Made by a program: the position numbers and the translations under genes. A DNA stretch of 64,000 nucleotides from an uncultured Alphaproteobacteria bacterium (GTDB taxonomy: Bacteria > Pseudomonadota > Alphaproteobacteria > HIMB59), in assembly GCA_902521795.1 (NCBI GenBank), contig CABYSX010000006.1, forward strand, positions 1-64,000, in the 5' to 3' direction. The number at the start of each line of letters is the position of its first letter. The stretch's first letter is position 1. This document shows positions 30,392 through 40,684 of this stretch, one piece after another. The notes under the pieces are model-generated. The model worked only from the letters and a program-made list of their open reading frames with translations, was not told the origin of the DNA and ran no database searches.

Positions 30392-31187
30392 AATCTGTTT
30401 AATTGCAGGATCAGGTTTATTTGTAAACGAGGTAGCCAATTATTTAAAATTTAAAAATCTATTAGGACAAATAGTAATTATTAATAACAATAAGACCCTT
30501 AAAAAAAATTTTAAAAATAACTATAAACAATTTGATATAAAAAATTTAGAAAAAATCATTTTATTTATAAAATCCAAGAATTTACAAAAAATAATTATAA
30601 TAGGATATGTAGATCTTCCACCAATAGATAAAATTAATTTATCATTAAAATCAAAGCTTTTAATTTCTAAGGATATATTCCTTAATAATATTAATGACCA
30701 ATCTAAAATTTTGAAGAGATATTTATTGAATAATAAATTATCACTCCTTTCACAAAAAAAACTATTGAAAGATATGCTTGTTTATAGAAATGATGAATAT
30801 GTTCATAAAGAAAATAAAAAAATTGTAACTCAATTAACAAAAAAAAAGGTTTTTATTCGAAAATTATATTCAATGAATATTGGACAATCATTTATTTTTA
30901 ATGGTGATAGGTTAATAGCAATGGAGGATATTTTTGGCACTAATGATATGATTATTAGGATTGGTAAAATTAGTTCTAAATTTAATAATTTGATTTTTGT
31001 AAAGTCCAAGAAATATGATCAAATAGATGAAATTGATTTTCCTGTAATAGGCTTGGAAACATTAAAATTATTAATTAATTATAAATTTCGAGTTATTTGT
31101 TTATTTAAGAATGATATTTTGATCTCGGAAAAGGCAAAATTCTTAAAGCAAATTAAAACTAATAAAATTTCTTTATTAGTAATGTAA
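30363..31187 (+). CDS. lpxI: UDP-2,3-diacylglucosamine pyrophosphatase LpxI
   Basis: LpxI cleaves UDP-2,3-diacylglucosamine to lipid X; alphaproteobacteria commonly use it in place of LpxH. The 274 residues show the N-terminal ICLIAGSGLFVNEVAN and a C-terminal domain with VFIRKLYSMNIGQSFIFNGD, MEDIFGTNDMI and DFPVIGLETLKLL, which follow the DUF1009/LpxI pattern. The middle is lysine- and asparagine-rich and divergent. Placement between lpxA and lpxB is decisive. Stop and lpxB start overlap (TAATG). Confidence 0.87.
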   Translation: MKNLATSKNEICLIAGSGLFVNEVANYLKFKNLLGQIVIINNNKTLKKNFKNNYKQFDIKNLEKIILFIKSKNLQKIIIIGYVDLPPIDKINLSLKSKLLISKDIFLNNINDQSKILKRYLLNNKLSLLSQKKLLKDMLVYRNDEYVHKENKKIVTQLTKKKVFIRKLYSMNIGQSFIFNGDRLIAMEDIFGTNDMIIRIGKISSKFNNLIFVKSKKYDQIDEIDFPVIGLETLKLLINYKFRVICLFKNDILISEKAKFLKQIKTNKISLLVM

Positions 31188-32275
31188 TGAAGGTCTTATT
31201 TATTACTCTTGAACAATCTGGTAGACAAATTCTTAAATCGCTACTTGATGAAAAATTTTTTAATACCAAGAAAAATCAAATATTTACCTTTGGAATGCTT
31301 AATAATTATAAAAACTTTAATGATATCACTAATATTAAAATTAATTCTATTATGGGATTTGTGAATATAATATTGAATTTAAAATATCTTTTTAAGTTAA
31401 GACGGAAGCTTAATGAAGTTGTTATAAATAACTCATTTACTCACATTTTTTTTATTGATTCATTTGATTTCTCAAAATTTTATATAAAAAAATTTAAATC
31501 AAATAAAATTAAATATTGTCAAATAGTAGGTCCTTCTGTTTTTATATGGAAATCAAAAAAAGCTAATTTTATAAATAATAATTTTGATAGAATTTTTTCA
31601 ATATTTAAAGTTGAACAACCATACTATAAACCAAATCTCTATCGATATATAGGACATCCTTTAATGAATAAAACTCATTTTTCTAACAGTTATGATGAAT
31701 CTTTGAAGAATATTGGTTTTTTTTTAGGTAGTAGACGTCAAGAGATAGATAATAATATATTAATTATAAAGGAGCTTCTATATTGTCTAAAAGACCAAAG
31801 AGACCTTATTTTCAATTTTTTTATTACAGATGAATTTGAATATTTTATAAAAGATACTTTAAAAGAAAATTCAAATCTAATTTTTCATATTAATGATGAT
31901 ACGTACTATCAAAAAATCTCTAAATTAGACTTTGCTTTTGCATGTTCAGGTACTGTGCATTTAGAATTATGTTTTTCAAACATTCCCCATATAATTTTTT
32001 ATAAAGCAAATTATATAAATTATTTTATTTTTAAATTCTTTGTAAGATCTCATTTTTTATCATTAGTAAATATTTTTAATAAAAAAGAAATTATAAAAGA
32101 GTATATTCAAAGCGATTTTAATGTAAAAAATTTATTACTTTTTTTTAAAAATTTAAGATCTGATAAAAAAACTTTAGTTAATTACAGAAACAATATGTCA
32201 AGAGGTCTTGCAGACAGTAATTTTACTAGTTTTCGTCCAAATATGATTATTGATTATTTAGAAAAGTCTTCTTAA
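31187..32275 (+). CDS. lpxB: Lipid-A-disaccharide synthase (divergent)
   Basis: LpxB joins lipid X to UDP-diacylglucosamine. The 362 residues keep [33 protein letters not shown] (usually LPGSRxxEI) and [20 protein letters not shown]. The N-terminal AGExSGD motif reads LEQSGRQ here, losing the glycine and aspartate. The identification rests on the C-terminal motifs and the lpxD-fabZ-lpxA-lpxI-lpxB order. Its 3' end overlaps the convergent gltA by 29 bp, so no terminator separates them. Confidence 0.88.
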   Translation: MKVLFITLEQSGRQILKSLLDEKFFNTKKNQIFTFGMLNNYKNFNDITNIKINSIMGFVNIILNLKYLFKLRRKLNEVVINNSFTHIFFIDSFDFSKFYIKKFKSNKIKYCQIVGPSVFIWKSKKANFINNNFDRIFSIFKVEQPYYKPNLYRYIGHPLMNKTHFSNSYDESLKNIGFFLGSRRQEIDNNILIIKELLYCLKDQRDLIFNFFITDEFEYFIKDTLKENSNLIFHINDDTYYQKISKLDFAFACSGTVHLELCFSNIPHIIFYKANYINYFIFKFFVRSHFLSLVNIFNKKEIIKEYIQSDFNVKNLLLFFKNLRSDKKTLVNYRNNMSRGLADSNFTSFRPNMIIDYLEKSS

Positions 32276-33602
32276 GCCATAATAGGTTAAATATCGATTT
32301 TTTCTCTCTATCAGGAACTTTTTTGTAGGTTCTATTTTTATCACCTGTAAATAGTTGTCTTGGTCTTGTAATTTTAAATTCATTATCTTCAATCATTTCT
32401 TTCCATTGTGATAACCAACCTACTGTTCTTCCAACTGCAAAAATAGGTGTAAACATTGAGGTGGGTATACCTAGAGCTTTAAGGAGTATTCCTGAGTAGA
32501 AATCTACGTTTGGATATAGATTTTTTTCTTTAAAATAGGAGTCATTTAATGCTAATTCTTCAATTTCTTTTGCTATTTCAAGATCTTTAGACTTTATTTT
32601 CAAATCTTTAAATAAATCCTCGGTGCTCTTCTTAAGTACTTTTGCTCTAGGGTCATAACTCTTATATACTCTATGCCCAAAACCCATCAATCTAATTTTA
32701 TTTTTCTTATTTTTAACTTCTTCTATGAAATCTTTTGGCTGTAATTCATTTGAAACTATCTCATCAAGCATATCTATAACGGCTTCATTAGCTCCACCAT
32801 GAGACTTACCCCAAAGTGAGGAAATACCCGCTGATAAACATGCATATGGGTTTGCTAAAGAAGACCCTGCGGTTCGCACAGTAGATGTCGATGCATTTTG
32901 TTCATGATCAGCATGAAGAATGAATATTTGATCCATTATTTTTGAAAAAAGTGGGTTTATTTCATATTCTTTTGTTGGTGTTGCAAAGCACATATGTAAA
33001 AAATTGTCTGCGTAATTAAGTTTGTTAACTGGATAAACAAAAGGTTGCCCTACAGAATATTTATATGCCATAGCAGCAATAGTTGGCATTTTTGCCAGTA
33101 TTCTGTGTGAAGCTATCATCCTATGTTCAGGATCTTCAATATTTAAAGTGTCATGATAAAAAGATGATAGAGCACCTACAATTCCAATCATCATAGCCAT
33201 AGGATGAGCATCTCTTCTAAAGCCTTTGTAAAATTGAATTATTTGTTCATTAAGTAAAGTATGATTTTTAATTATTTCTTCAAATTCATTTTTATCACTC
33301 TCTGAGGGCAGTTCACCATGCATAAGTAAGTAACAAACTTCTAAATGAGAGCTATTATTAGCAAGTTCCTCAATTGGGTAGCCCCTGTATTGGAGTACAC
33401 CTTTCTCACCATCAATGTATGTAATTTTAGAATTACAAGCAGCAGTTGATGTAAAGCCTGGATCATACGTAAACAGACCTGTTTTTTTGTATAAAGATGA
33501 AATATTTATTACATCAGGTCCAATAGAGCCATTAAGACCATCAAATTCATATTCTTTTCCAGTTTTAGTATCAACCAATTTAAATCTTTTTTCATCAATC
33601 AT
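32247..33602 (-). CDS. gltA: Citrate synthase
   Basis: Condenses oxaloacetate and acetyl-CoA at the head of the TCA cycle. The 451 residues are a type II (hexameric) enzyme with an N-terminal extension. [31 protein letters not shown] and [11 protein letters not shown] are present, as are [14 protein letters not shown] (second catalytic histidine) and [15 protein letters not shown] (catalytic aspartate). It is the last gene of the minus-strand run and overlaps gltX by 8 bp and convergent lpxB by 29 bp. The gltX-gltA-lpxB junction is conserved in alphaproteobacteria. Confidence 0.96.
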   Translation of the reverse strand: MIDEKRFKLVDTKTGKEYEFDGLNGSIGPDVINISSLYKKTGLFTYDPGFTSTAACNSKITYIDGEKGVLQYRGYPIEELANNSSHLEVCYLLMHGELPSESDKNEFEEIIKNHTLLNEQIIQFYKGFRRDAHPMAMMIGIVGALSSFYHDTLNIEDPEHRMIASHRILAKMPTIAAMAYKYSVGQPFVYPVNKLNYADNFLHMCFATPTKEYEINPLFSKIMDQIFILHADHEQNASTSTVRTAGSSLANPYACLSAGISSLWGKSHGGANEAVIDMLDEIVSNELQPKDFIEEVKNKKNKIRLMGFGHRVYKSYDPRAKVLKKSTEDLFKDLKIKSKDLEIAKEIEELALNDSYFKEKNLYPNVDFYSGILLKALGIPTSMFTPIFAVGRTVGWLSQWKEMIEDNEFKITRPRQLFTGDKNRTYKKVPDREKKSIFNLLWLKKTFLNNQ

Positions 33603-34830
33603 TTATATATAATAATAGTCTTTCTTTTATGTTTTCAATACCAAAGAATATAAAAATTTTTTCAATTGGTATCTTAGTTTCAAAATTTACTGTAATTTTT
33701 CTTATTATCTTACCAATTTTCTTTAAAGGTAGGCCATTTTTTTCAAGTATTGATAAAGTATTATCATTATCATGCAAATTATTAATAATTGTATGAATTT
33801 TTTTAATCAAATCTTTTTCATTCTTATCAATCTCAAGAACTGAATTTTTTTTAAAAAAATCATAAAGTTTGACTACCTCTAAATTAATTTCTGTATACTT
33901 ATGACATCTCTCTAAGATATCTTTATATACGGGCTCTAACTTAAAACTAGAAACTTGATCTTTTACATCTTTCTCTAAGTATTTATTAAAATTTGAAAAA
34001 GATAACTCTTTTAAATAATATTGATTAATAAAGTTTAGTTTTTCAATATCAAATTTTGCAGGTGATAAAACTGTCTTAGATAAATTAAAATTTTTAACAG
34101 CTTCATCAATATTTAGGTATTCAATATCATTAAAATTATTACCTAATTTGATAATAAAATTAAATATGGATGCTGCTAAGTAACCATCATTTAAGTAATC
34201 CTCAACATTAGTTATATTATCTCTTTTAGATAATTTTTTTCCTTCAATATCATGTATAAGTGGAATGTGAGCATAATGTATTTCTTTGAAGTTCAGAGCA
34301 TTAGATAACATTTTTTGCTTAACCGTATTAATGGTATGATCATTACCTCTAATTACATTTGTAATATTTTCAAAATCATCATCTATTAAATTTGATAATA
34401 TAAATGTGGGAGTTTTATCAGATCTAGCTATCGAGAAATCTTCTATTGTATTTGAAGGTATTTTTACTTCTCCTAGAATTAAATCATCATATTTAAAAAA
34501 ATCATTATCTTTTTTTACTCTAAACTTATAAGGTCCATCATCTGATTGATAAGCTAAATCAGTAGATATCAGTTTCTCTAAATACTCTTGATGAACACTT
34601 AAATTCTTTGATTGATAAAGTAGTTTGTCATATTGAAGATTAAATTTATCAAAAATTTTTAAGATTTCGTCTTCATAAATTTGATTTGATCTCTCTTTAT
34701 CAGTGTCCTCAATTCTTAACAAAAATTTTCCTTTGTTCTTTTTAGCATATAAAAAATTATAAATTGCGGTCCTTAAACTACCCATATGAAAATTTCCGGT
34801 AGGTGAGGGGGCAAACCTTGTTATTATCAT
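33595..34830 (-). CDS. gltX: Glutamyl-tRNA synthetase
   Basis: Charges tRNA-Glu, and probably tRNA-Gln via the transamidation route (not visible here). The 411 residues carry [20 protein letters not shown] (HIGH motif as HMGS), [26 protein letters not shown], and KLSKRDN as the KMSKS loop. At 411 residues it is about 55 shorter than usual; the C-terminal anticodon-binding region (about 290-411) is condensed but ends normally. Overlaps lexA (TAATG) and gltA. comEC, usually between lexA and gltX, is absent. Confidence 0.94.
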   Translation of the reverse strand: MIITRFAPSPTGNFHMGSLRTAIYNFLYAKKNKGKFLLRIEDTDKERSNQIYEDEILKIFDKFNLQYDKLLYQSKNLSVHQEYLEKLISTDLAYQSDDGPYKFRVKKDNDFFKYDDLILGEVKIPSNTIEDFSIARSDKTPTFILSNLIDDDFENITNVIRGNDHTINTVKQKMLSNALNFKEIHYAHIPLIHDIEGKKLSKRDNITNVEDYLNDGYLAASIFNFIIKLGNNFNDIEYLNIDEAVKNFNLSKTVLSPAKFDIEKLNFINQYYLKELSFSNFNKYLEKDVKDQVSSFKLEPVYKDILERCHKYTEINLEVVKLYDFFKKNSVLEIDKNEKDLIKKIHTIINNLHDNDNTLSILEKNGLPLKKIGKIIRKITVNFETKIPIEKIFIFFGIENIKERLLLYIND

Positions 34831-35408
34831 TAATATTTTCTTACTAAATTAACCATTTTGCCTAATATTTTAACTCTATCTTTCTTATATCTGACTGAAG
34901 AAAAATTTTTATGATCGCCAAATATTTCAATTTCATCTTTGATTAGTTTTATCTTTTTAAGGGTTATCTCACTATCATCTATTTGAACAGCGTGTATATC
35001 ATTTGAATTATAATTTGTAACTCTTTCTACTATAATTATATCATCTTCAAAAATACCATACGACTCCATTGAATTTCCATGCACCTTACAAGCAATACAG
35101 TTGGCTTTATCAGATTTTATAAAATTATTAACATCAATATACTCTATTTGATCATTTAGAACATCTATTGGTTTACCAGCAGAGATTTCATTAAAGAATG
35201 GTATTACACTATTTAATTCAATAGATCTTGATTTTAATTTGTCTTTTTTTATATGACCTAATTCCTCTAGGTATTCTAAATATTGAAATATAGATGATTT
35301 TGATTTTAAACCCATATGCTCTTTCATCTCTTCATAGTTTGGAGATATCTTATTTTTTTCAATATATTTTCTTAAAAATTCTAATAGCTTTTTTGCGTTT
35401 TTAGTCAT
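34830..35408 (-). CDS. lexA: SOS repressor LexA
   Basis: LexA represses DNA-repair genes until RecA-assisted self-cleavage. The 192 residues have an N-terminal winged helix (about 1-65) and a peptidase domain with cleavage site A77-G78 in ISAGKP. The nucleophile is S113 in VHGNSMESYG and the general base K151 in ITLKKI. All catalytic parts are intact although the protein is shorter than most LexA. Overlaps moeA by 8 bp and gltX by 1 bp. The SOS-box sequence used cannot be derived from this gene alone. Confidence 0.92.
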   Translation of the reverse strand: MTKNAKKLLEFLRKYIEKNKISPNYEEMKEHMGLKSKSSIFQYLEYLEELGHIKKDKLKSRSIELNSVIPFFNEISAGKPIDVLNDQIEYIDVNNFIKSDKANCIACKVHGNSMESYGIFEDDIIIVERVTNYNSNDIHAVQIDDSEITLKKIKLIKDEIEIFGDHKNFSSVRYKKDRVKILGKMVNLVRKY

Positions 35409-36519
35409 TAACCTGATACAATCTTAATTTAGTAGTTCTATCATAATAAATTAGACAATTTGCATTTAATATATTTTTTAAATTAGAACTCTCTTGATTA
35501 TTAAATATTTTAATATTTTTATTATCTCTAAATCCAAATAAAAAAGATTTTCTTTTATAGTTTTTGAAATTAAATTTAATTTTCTTAATATCTATTATAT
35601 CATATTTAAAAGTAGATTTGTTAAAGTTATAAATTTCTATTAATGATTTTATAATTATGTTAGTTAATACAAATGATGAGCAGGGGTTACCAGGGAAAAA
35701 TAAATAAATCCTATTTTGTTTTATAAACAATTTAAATGGTCTACCTGGTTTTAAGTCGAGACCATCTACGATTAAATTAAAATTATTAAAATCTATATCA
35801 TCTTTACTTTTACCAGTCCCTCCAATAATTACTGTAATATCTGATTTTGAATTATTAATTTCTTTTTGTAGTAATTTTTGGTCATCTCTTAAATGAATAT
35901 TCTTTTCAACTATTTGGTTATTTATTAATACAAAATTATTTAAATAAAAACCATTAGTGGGAAAAATAAAATGTTGTTTAGTAAATTCACTACCAGTAGA
36001 TATTATTTTGAATTTTAAAGGCTTTAATATTTTAATTTTGGTTTCTTTCAGACTTTTTAAACTACTTAACTCTTTAAAAGATAAATATTTGTTTTGAAGG
36101 TTAATTTTCTCGCCCTTCTTAAAGATATGGCCTTTTTTTCGAATAAATTTATTTTTTTTGTTAAAGTTAATTACAAAAGCATAATTCTTATTAATAAATA
36201 TTTGTTCTTGAGGAATAATGTATTTGATATTATTTGGTATTAAAGAACCAGTTTTAACTATCAAACACTCATCTTTATTAACTTTAATATTATTAAAATT
36301 ATTTAACTTTGATCTACCAACTATTTTAAATTTTTTACTTATATTTGTTATAGCTATACCGTCCATTGATGATTGATTAAATGGGGGTATGTTATTTTGT
36401 ATTTTTATATCTGATTGAATAAAATTATTATTTTTTAAATTCTTTGTATAAATAGTTAATAATTTTTTTTTTGGAAGATAATTTGAAATTAATTTTATTG
36501 TTTTAAAAATATCATCCAA
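35401..36519 (-). CDS. moeA: Molybdopterin molybdenumtransferase MoeA (divergent)
   Basis: MoeA inserts molybdate into adenylylated molybdopterin. The 372 residues keep IPPFNQSSMDGIAI (about 44-57), KTGSLIPNN, FKIISTGSEF, GGTGKSKDDIDF, GLDLKPGRPFKLF and LFFPGNPCSSFVLTN, the MoeA motif order. It is short and rich in asparagine and lysine. The order lexA-moeA-moaC-trpC is conserved. Needed only if a molybdoenzyme is present, and none is in this window. Confidence 0.88.
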   Translation of the reverse strand: MDDIFKTIKLISNYLPKKKLLTIYTKNLKNNNFIQSDIKIQNNIPPFNQSSMDGIAITNISKKFKIVGRSKLNNFNNIKVNKDECLIVKTGSLIPNNIKYIIPQEQIFINKNYAFVINFNKKNKFIRKKGHIFKKGEKINLQNKYLSFKELSSLKSLKETKIKILKPLKFKIISTGSEFTKQHFIFPTNGFYLNNFVLINNQIVEKNIHLRDDQKLLQKEINNSKSDITVIIGGTGKSKDDIDFNNFNLIVDGLDLKPGRPFKLFIKQNRIYLFFPGNPCSSFVLTNIIIKSLIEIYNFNKSTFKYDIIDIKKIKFNFKNYKRKSFLFGFRDNKNIKIFNNQESSNLKNILNANCLIYYDRTTKLRLYQVND

Positions 36520-36976
36520 TATTATTTTTACCTCCCCTTTTTTTTACAATTTCTATTTTTTCAATAGTAATTTTTTTTTTATATGATTTTAGCATATCAA
36601 AAATTGTTATAGATGCACAAGAAACACTATTTAATGCTTCTATTTCTAATCCTGTCGAATAATTTGATTTAACTATACTCTTTAACAAAATGTATTCATT
36701 TTCCTTCAAATCAAATGTTAAAGACACATAGTCTATTGGTATATTATGTGTTAATGGAATTTGATGGGATGTATTTTTAGCAGCATAAACTCCTGCTATT
36801 TTTGCTGTATGATATAAGTTATTTTGTAATTCTCTATCATTTTTAAGAATAAGAAATAGTTTTCTATCAATTTTTAATCTAGATTTAGCTTCTGCATATC
36901 TTTTAGTTTTATTTTTTTTTGAAATATCAACCATTTCAATACTTTTATTTTTTTTATTAAAGTGTGATAAACTCAT
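36512..36976 (-). CDS. moaC: Cyclic pyranopterin monophosphate synthase
   Basis: MoaC converts the MoaA product to cPMP in molybdenum cofactor synthesis. The 154 residues show EMVDISKKNKTKRYAEAKS (about 14-32), KIAGVYAAKNTSHQIPLTHN (active-site loop, with asparagine for the usual arginine and threonine for the usual cysteine), EALNSVSCASITIFDMLKSY, and the C-terminal KKRGGKN. Overlaps trpC (TAATG) and moeA (8 bp). Confidence 0.92.
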   Translation of the reverse strand: MSLSHFNKKNKSIEMVDISKKNKTKRYAEAKSRLKIDRKLFLILKNDRELQNNLYHTAKIAGVYAAKNTSHQIPLTHNIPIDYVSLTFDLKENEYILLKSIVKSNYSTGLEIEALNSVSCASITIFDMLKSYKKKITIEKIEIVKKRGGKNNIG

Positions 36977-37749
36977 TAGGCTTCATATAATTTATTTATA
37001 TATTTAACTTTATCTTCATTATTTAAAATACTTCCACCAATTAAAAAAGATGATATTCCACTATTACTTTTTATTTTCTTAATATTCGATACCGTAACTC
37101 CACTCTCACTAATTATTATTTTATTATTCAATACTTTAGATAATTTAATTGATTTATTAATATCAATCTTTTGTTCTTTCAAATTTCTATTATTTATTCC
37201 AATTAATTTGGCATCTATATCTTTAATCTTCTTAGCTTCTAATATACTTTCAATTTCTATCAATACATCCAAACCAATTTTGTTTGCTAGTTTATATAAC
37301 TTTTTAATTTCTGATTTTGATAAAATTTTTGCAATCAATAATATTGCATCAGCACCAAATTCTTTAGTTTCAAACACTTGTGCTTCATTAATTATAAAAT
37401 CTTTTCTTATAATTGGTTTATTTGATATTTTTTTTGCAACATTTATATCATTTAAACTACCTCCAAAATTTTTGTCAGTTAAAATTGATATACAGCAGCA
37501 TTTTGATTTATGATATTGTTCAATAACATCTTGTAGATATCTAACTTTATTAAAGCTTTTAACAGATGGACTATATCTCTTAAATTCTGCAATTAGTGCA
37601 TTTTTGTTTTTACTTAAATTATTTTCTATGGCATTCAAAAAAGAGTTTGAATTAGTAGACTTAAAATTATTTTTTTTATTTAACTTTTGACTTAAATATT
37701 TTGCGTGATTTTTTTTTTCTAAAACTATTTGATCTAAAATATTCATCAC
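36976..37749 (-). CDS. trpC: Indole-3-glycerol phosphate synthase
   Basis: Fourth step of tryptophan synthesis. The 257-residue TIM barrel has IAEFKRYSPSVKSF (catalytic lysine), SILTDKNFGGSLNDI, PIIRKDFIINEAQVFE, GADAILLIAKIL, IGINNRNLKE, and VSNIKKIKSNSGISSFLIGG at the phosphate site. It is a separate protein, not fused to TrpF. Part of the contiguous trpE-G-D-C set; overlaps trpD by 4 bp. Confidence 0.95.
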   Translation of the reverse strand: MMNILDQIVLEKKNHAKYLSQKLNKKNNFKSTNSNSFLNAIENNLSKNKNALIAEFKRYSPSVKSFNKVRYLQDVIEQYHKSKCCCISILTDKNFGGSLNDINVAKKISNKPIIRKDFIINEAQVFETKEFGADAILLIAKILSKSEIKKLYKLANKIGLDVLIEIESILEAKKIKDIDAKLIGINNRNLKEQKIDINKSIKLSKVLNNKIIISESGVTVSNIKKIKSNSGISSFLIGGSILNNEDKVKYINKLYEA

Positions 37750-38735
37750 TTCTTAATTTTATTTAAATGATTTAAAGCTATGGAATTATCTAAAGAATTA
37801 CTTAAAATTTCAAAGCAATTATCAAACTGATAATCTGGTTTAATGGTTTGCATTGCATAAATAGAGTTAATTATTGTAATATCTCTGTAACTATCTTTTT
37901 TTCCCTGAAACAATTCAATTAACCTATTTGCATTGTAAGACGGTAAACCGCCTTTGATATCTTTAAAATTTAATTTTGAGGTAAGGTATTTTTTATAAAC
38001 CATGTGTGAAATTTTTCTCTTTGTAATACTTTTTTCTTTTTTAAAATAAAAATTTGTTGGAGCAAATATACTTATCTCATCTAAACCATCCTCTGAGAAA
38101 AAAATAGTAAATTTTTTATTTTTAATTTTTGATAATATTTTTGACATAATTTCTGCAGAACCTTTATCTATTGTGCCTAATATTTGAAATTTTGCACCTA
38201 ATGGATTTAATGTAGGACCCATATAATTAAATATTGTTTTTATTCCTATTTTTTTCCTAACTTCTCCAACTCTACTTAAGTTAGGATAAAAAAATGGTGC
38301 ATTCAAATATACAAATTTATCATTTGAAATTCTTTTAATAATTTTTTTTGAATTCTTCTCATTTGGTATTTTTAATTCAGAGATAATATCTGAGGAGCCA
38401 CTTAATGAACTAGCAGCCCGATTTCCATGTTTTGCTATGGGTATTCCTACAGAAGATAATAAGATTGCAACTGTAGTAGATATATTGAGCGTTTTTAATC
38501 CGTCTCCACCTGTTCCACATGTATCTAAAGAATTAGGATATTGCTTAATTTTATTCGAATTTTTAAAGATGTAATTTCTTAATGATAAAAGTATATCACT
38601 ATCATTAATTAATTTATTAAGTTGATGAATGATTATTGCCTGATGAGTTATATTATCTGTATGAAATAAATATTTAATTACATATTTTATATTTTTCTTA
38701 GTAACTGTATCACCTATGTTATATTTCATATACAC
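37746..38735 (-). CDS. trpD: Anthranilate phosphoribosyltransferase
   Basis: Second step of tryptophan synthesis. The 329 residues carry DTCGTGGDGLKTLNIST (PRPP loop), KHGNRAASSLSGSSDIISEL (anthranilate/Mg region), FNYMGPTLNPLGAKFQILGT, and the acidic FFSEDGLDEIS. Length is close to the family's usual 335-340. Overlaps trpG by 10 bp and trpC by 4 bp. Confidence 0.95.
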   Translation of the reverse strand: MYMKYNIGDTVTKKNIKYVIKYLFHTDNITHQAIIIHQLNKLINDSDILLSLRNYIFKNSNKIKQYPNSLDTCGTGGDGLKTLNISTTVAILLSSVGIPIAKHGNRAASSLSGSSDIISELKIPNEKNSKKIIKRISNDKFVYLNAPFFYPNLSRVGEVRKKIGIKTIFNYMGPTLNPLGAKFQILGTIDKGSAEIMSKILSKIKNKKFTIFFSEDGLDEISIFAPTNFYFKKEKSITKRKISHMVYKKYLTSKLNFKDIKGGLPSYNANRLIELFQGKKDSYRDITIINSIYAMQTIKPDYQFDNCFEILSNSLDNSIALNHLNKIKK

Positions 38736-39295
38736 TCCACAAAATTATCTACAATTTTAGAACCAATAACAGTTTCAATACTTTCTGGATGATACTGCAC
38801 TCCAAATATTGAAAATAATTCATGTCTAAAACTCATTATTTTTTTATCATCATCAGAAATACTAGTTATTTTTAAATTTTTAGGAAAATTATCTCTATTT
38901 AGATATAAAGAGTGATATCTCGTTGCTTGAAAATTCATATTAATATTTTTATAAATTTTACATTCATTAATTTTTTTAATATTCGATACTTTCCCATGCA
39001 TGGGTATTTTTAAAGTATCTATTTTAGCACCAAAATATACACCCAGTATCTGATGACCTAAACACACTCCTAATATTGGCATAAATGAGTAAATTTGGTG
39101 AACTAAATCTAGACATTCTCCTGCATTAAATGGATTACTGGGTCCAGGAGAAATCACAACACCCTTACTATTAATTATTTTGTCAAAATTCTTTAGTATT
39201 AAGTCATTCTTTATAACTAAAACATCATCATGCTTACTCAGACAGTGATAAAGATTATAAGTAAAGCTATCGTAATTATCTATTAATGTAATCAT
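38726..39295 (-). CDS. trpG: Anthranilate synthase glutamine amidotransferase subunit
   Basis: Supplies ammonia from glutamine to TrpE. The 189-residue class I amidotransferase shows LIDNYDSFTYNL (about 4-15), SPGPSNPFNAG, the nucleophile C78 in GVCLGHQILG, and the histidine-glutamate pair in FGVQYHPES. In some organisms the same subunit serves p-aminobenzoate synthesis (PabA); placement beside trpE favours TrpG. Overlaps trpE (TAATG) and trpD. Confidence 0.94.
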   Translation of the reverse strand: MITLIDNYDSFTYNLYHCLSKHDDVLVIKNDLILKNFDKIINSKGVVISPGPSNPFNAGECLDLVHQIYSFMPILGVCLGHQILGVYFGAKIDTLKIPMHGKVSNIKKINECKIYKNINMNFQATRYHSLYLNRDNFPKNLKITSISDDDKKIMSFRHELFSIFGVQYHPESIETVIGSKIVDNFVECI

Positions 39296-40683
39296 TATAT
39301 CTGATGAGCCAATTTGTATGCTTCAAATAAAGCATTAGCTTTATTAATACACTCGCTGTGTTCGTTTTTAGCTATACTATCAAAAACTATACCTGCACCA
39401 CTTTGAGCATATATCTTTTTATTTTTAATCATTGCTGTTCTTAGGTTGATACAACTGTCCATATCTCCATTAGCATCTATATAACAGACTGATCCAGAGT
39501 AAAATTCTCTATTATTAAGTTCATGTTTCTCTAATATTTCTAGTGCTCTTATTTTAGGTGCACCCGAAACTGTACCAGCAGGTAAACCGGCAAAAAGAAC
39601 ATCAATTGGTGTTAAATTATTTTTTAATTCCCCTGTTACATTGCTAACTATATGCATAACATGAGAGTAATACTCTATTATATTTTGTTCAGTTACTTTT
39701 ACTGTATTATTTTTTGAAATTTGACCTACATCGTTTCTACCTAAATCTACTAACATTAAATGCTCTGCTAACTCTTTTTTATCATTAAGTAATTCGTTTT
39801 TTAAATAATTATCTTCTATTTCATTTTTTCCTCTTCTTCTAGTTCCAGCAATAGGTCTTAAGGTAATTTCTTTATTTTTTACCTTGATCATAGTTTCCGG
39901 ACTTGAACAAATAATCTGATAGTTTTTTAGGTTTAAGAAAACAAGATAAGGAGAAGGATTAATTGATCTTAAGGCTCTATAAAAATTGAAAGGATCTATT
40001 AAATATTCATTAGAAAATCTTTGAGATAGAACAGCCTGAAATATTTCACCCACCTTGATATCTGATTTGATTTCATCTACTCTTTTTAAAAAATCCTCTC
40101 TATTTACATGATTTTTAAACTTCTTTAATTTTTTAACATTTAATTTGTTAAATTTATGAAAGGGTAATTTGAGTAAACTCTCTAAAGTTTTTAAAGATTT
40201 AGTTGGAATTTTCTTATTATTTGAGACCTCAATTAAGTGAGTTTCGTTGAGAACATTATCAATTATTATTAAATTTGTTGGTTTAACAAAGTGCGCAAGT
40301 GGAATTCCAATTTCATTTTTACTAGGGTCATAACTTAATTTTGGAAGTGTAAATTTACATAAATCAAAACAAATATTACCAATAAAAACAGGTAGTGGTA
40401 TATTTTGTTCATATAATGTTTTAATTTTTAAGTTTTTATAAATATTCTTTATAAAGATTTCTGGTGATTTTATAATTTTCTTTCGATCATTAATTAACGC
40501 ATAATCATGAAAAATTTCTATATTTTGATTTACATTGAAGAGAATAATTGAATATCTTCCTTTATTATCACCTCCAATTACAGACTCTAAAATAGAGACG
40601 TCTTTAAATTTTTTTGCAAGCTTATTGTAAATCGTAATTGTATTTTCAGTATCTAAGAAAACCTTTTTACCGTGTACGTACAT
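39295..40683 (-). CDS. trpE: Anthranilate synthase component I
   Basis: Converts chorismate to anthranilate, the committed step of tryptophan synthesis. The 462 residues include the tryptophan feedback site near the N-terminus (SILESVIGGDNKGRYS, with ILES for the usual LLES) and the chorismate-binding LRPIAGTRRRGKN, ELAEHLMLVDLGRNDVG, AGTVSGAPKIRALEI and AQSGAGIVFDS. Feedback inhibition is therefore likely kept. No leader peptide or attenuator is visible, since only 1 bp separates it from ppiD upstream. Confidence 0.95.
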   Translation of the reverse strand: MYVHGKKVFLDTENTITIYNKLAKKFKDVSILESVIGGDNKGRYSIILFNVNQNIEIFHDYALINDRKKIIKSPEIFIKNIYKNLKIKTLYEQNIPLPVFIGNICFDLCKFTLPKLSYDPSKNEIGIPLAHFVKPTNLIIIDNVLNETHLIEVSNNKKIPTKSLKTLESLLKLPFHKFNKLNVKKLKKFKNHVNREDFLKRVDEIKSDIKVGEIFQAVLSQRFSNEYLIDPFNFYRALRSINPSPYLVFLNLKNYQIICSSPETMIKVKNKEITLRPIAGTRRRGKNEIEDNYLKNELLNDKKELAEHLMLVDLGRNDVGQISKNNTVKVTEQNIIEYYSHVMHIVSNVTGELKNNLTPIDVLFAGLPAGTVSGAPKIRALEILEKHELNNREFYSGSVCYIDANGDMDSCINLRTAMIKNKKIYAQSGAGIVFDSIAKNEHSECINKANALFEAYKLAHQI

Positions 40684-40684
40684 A

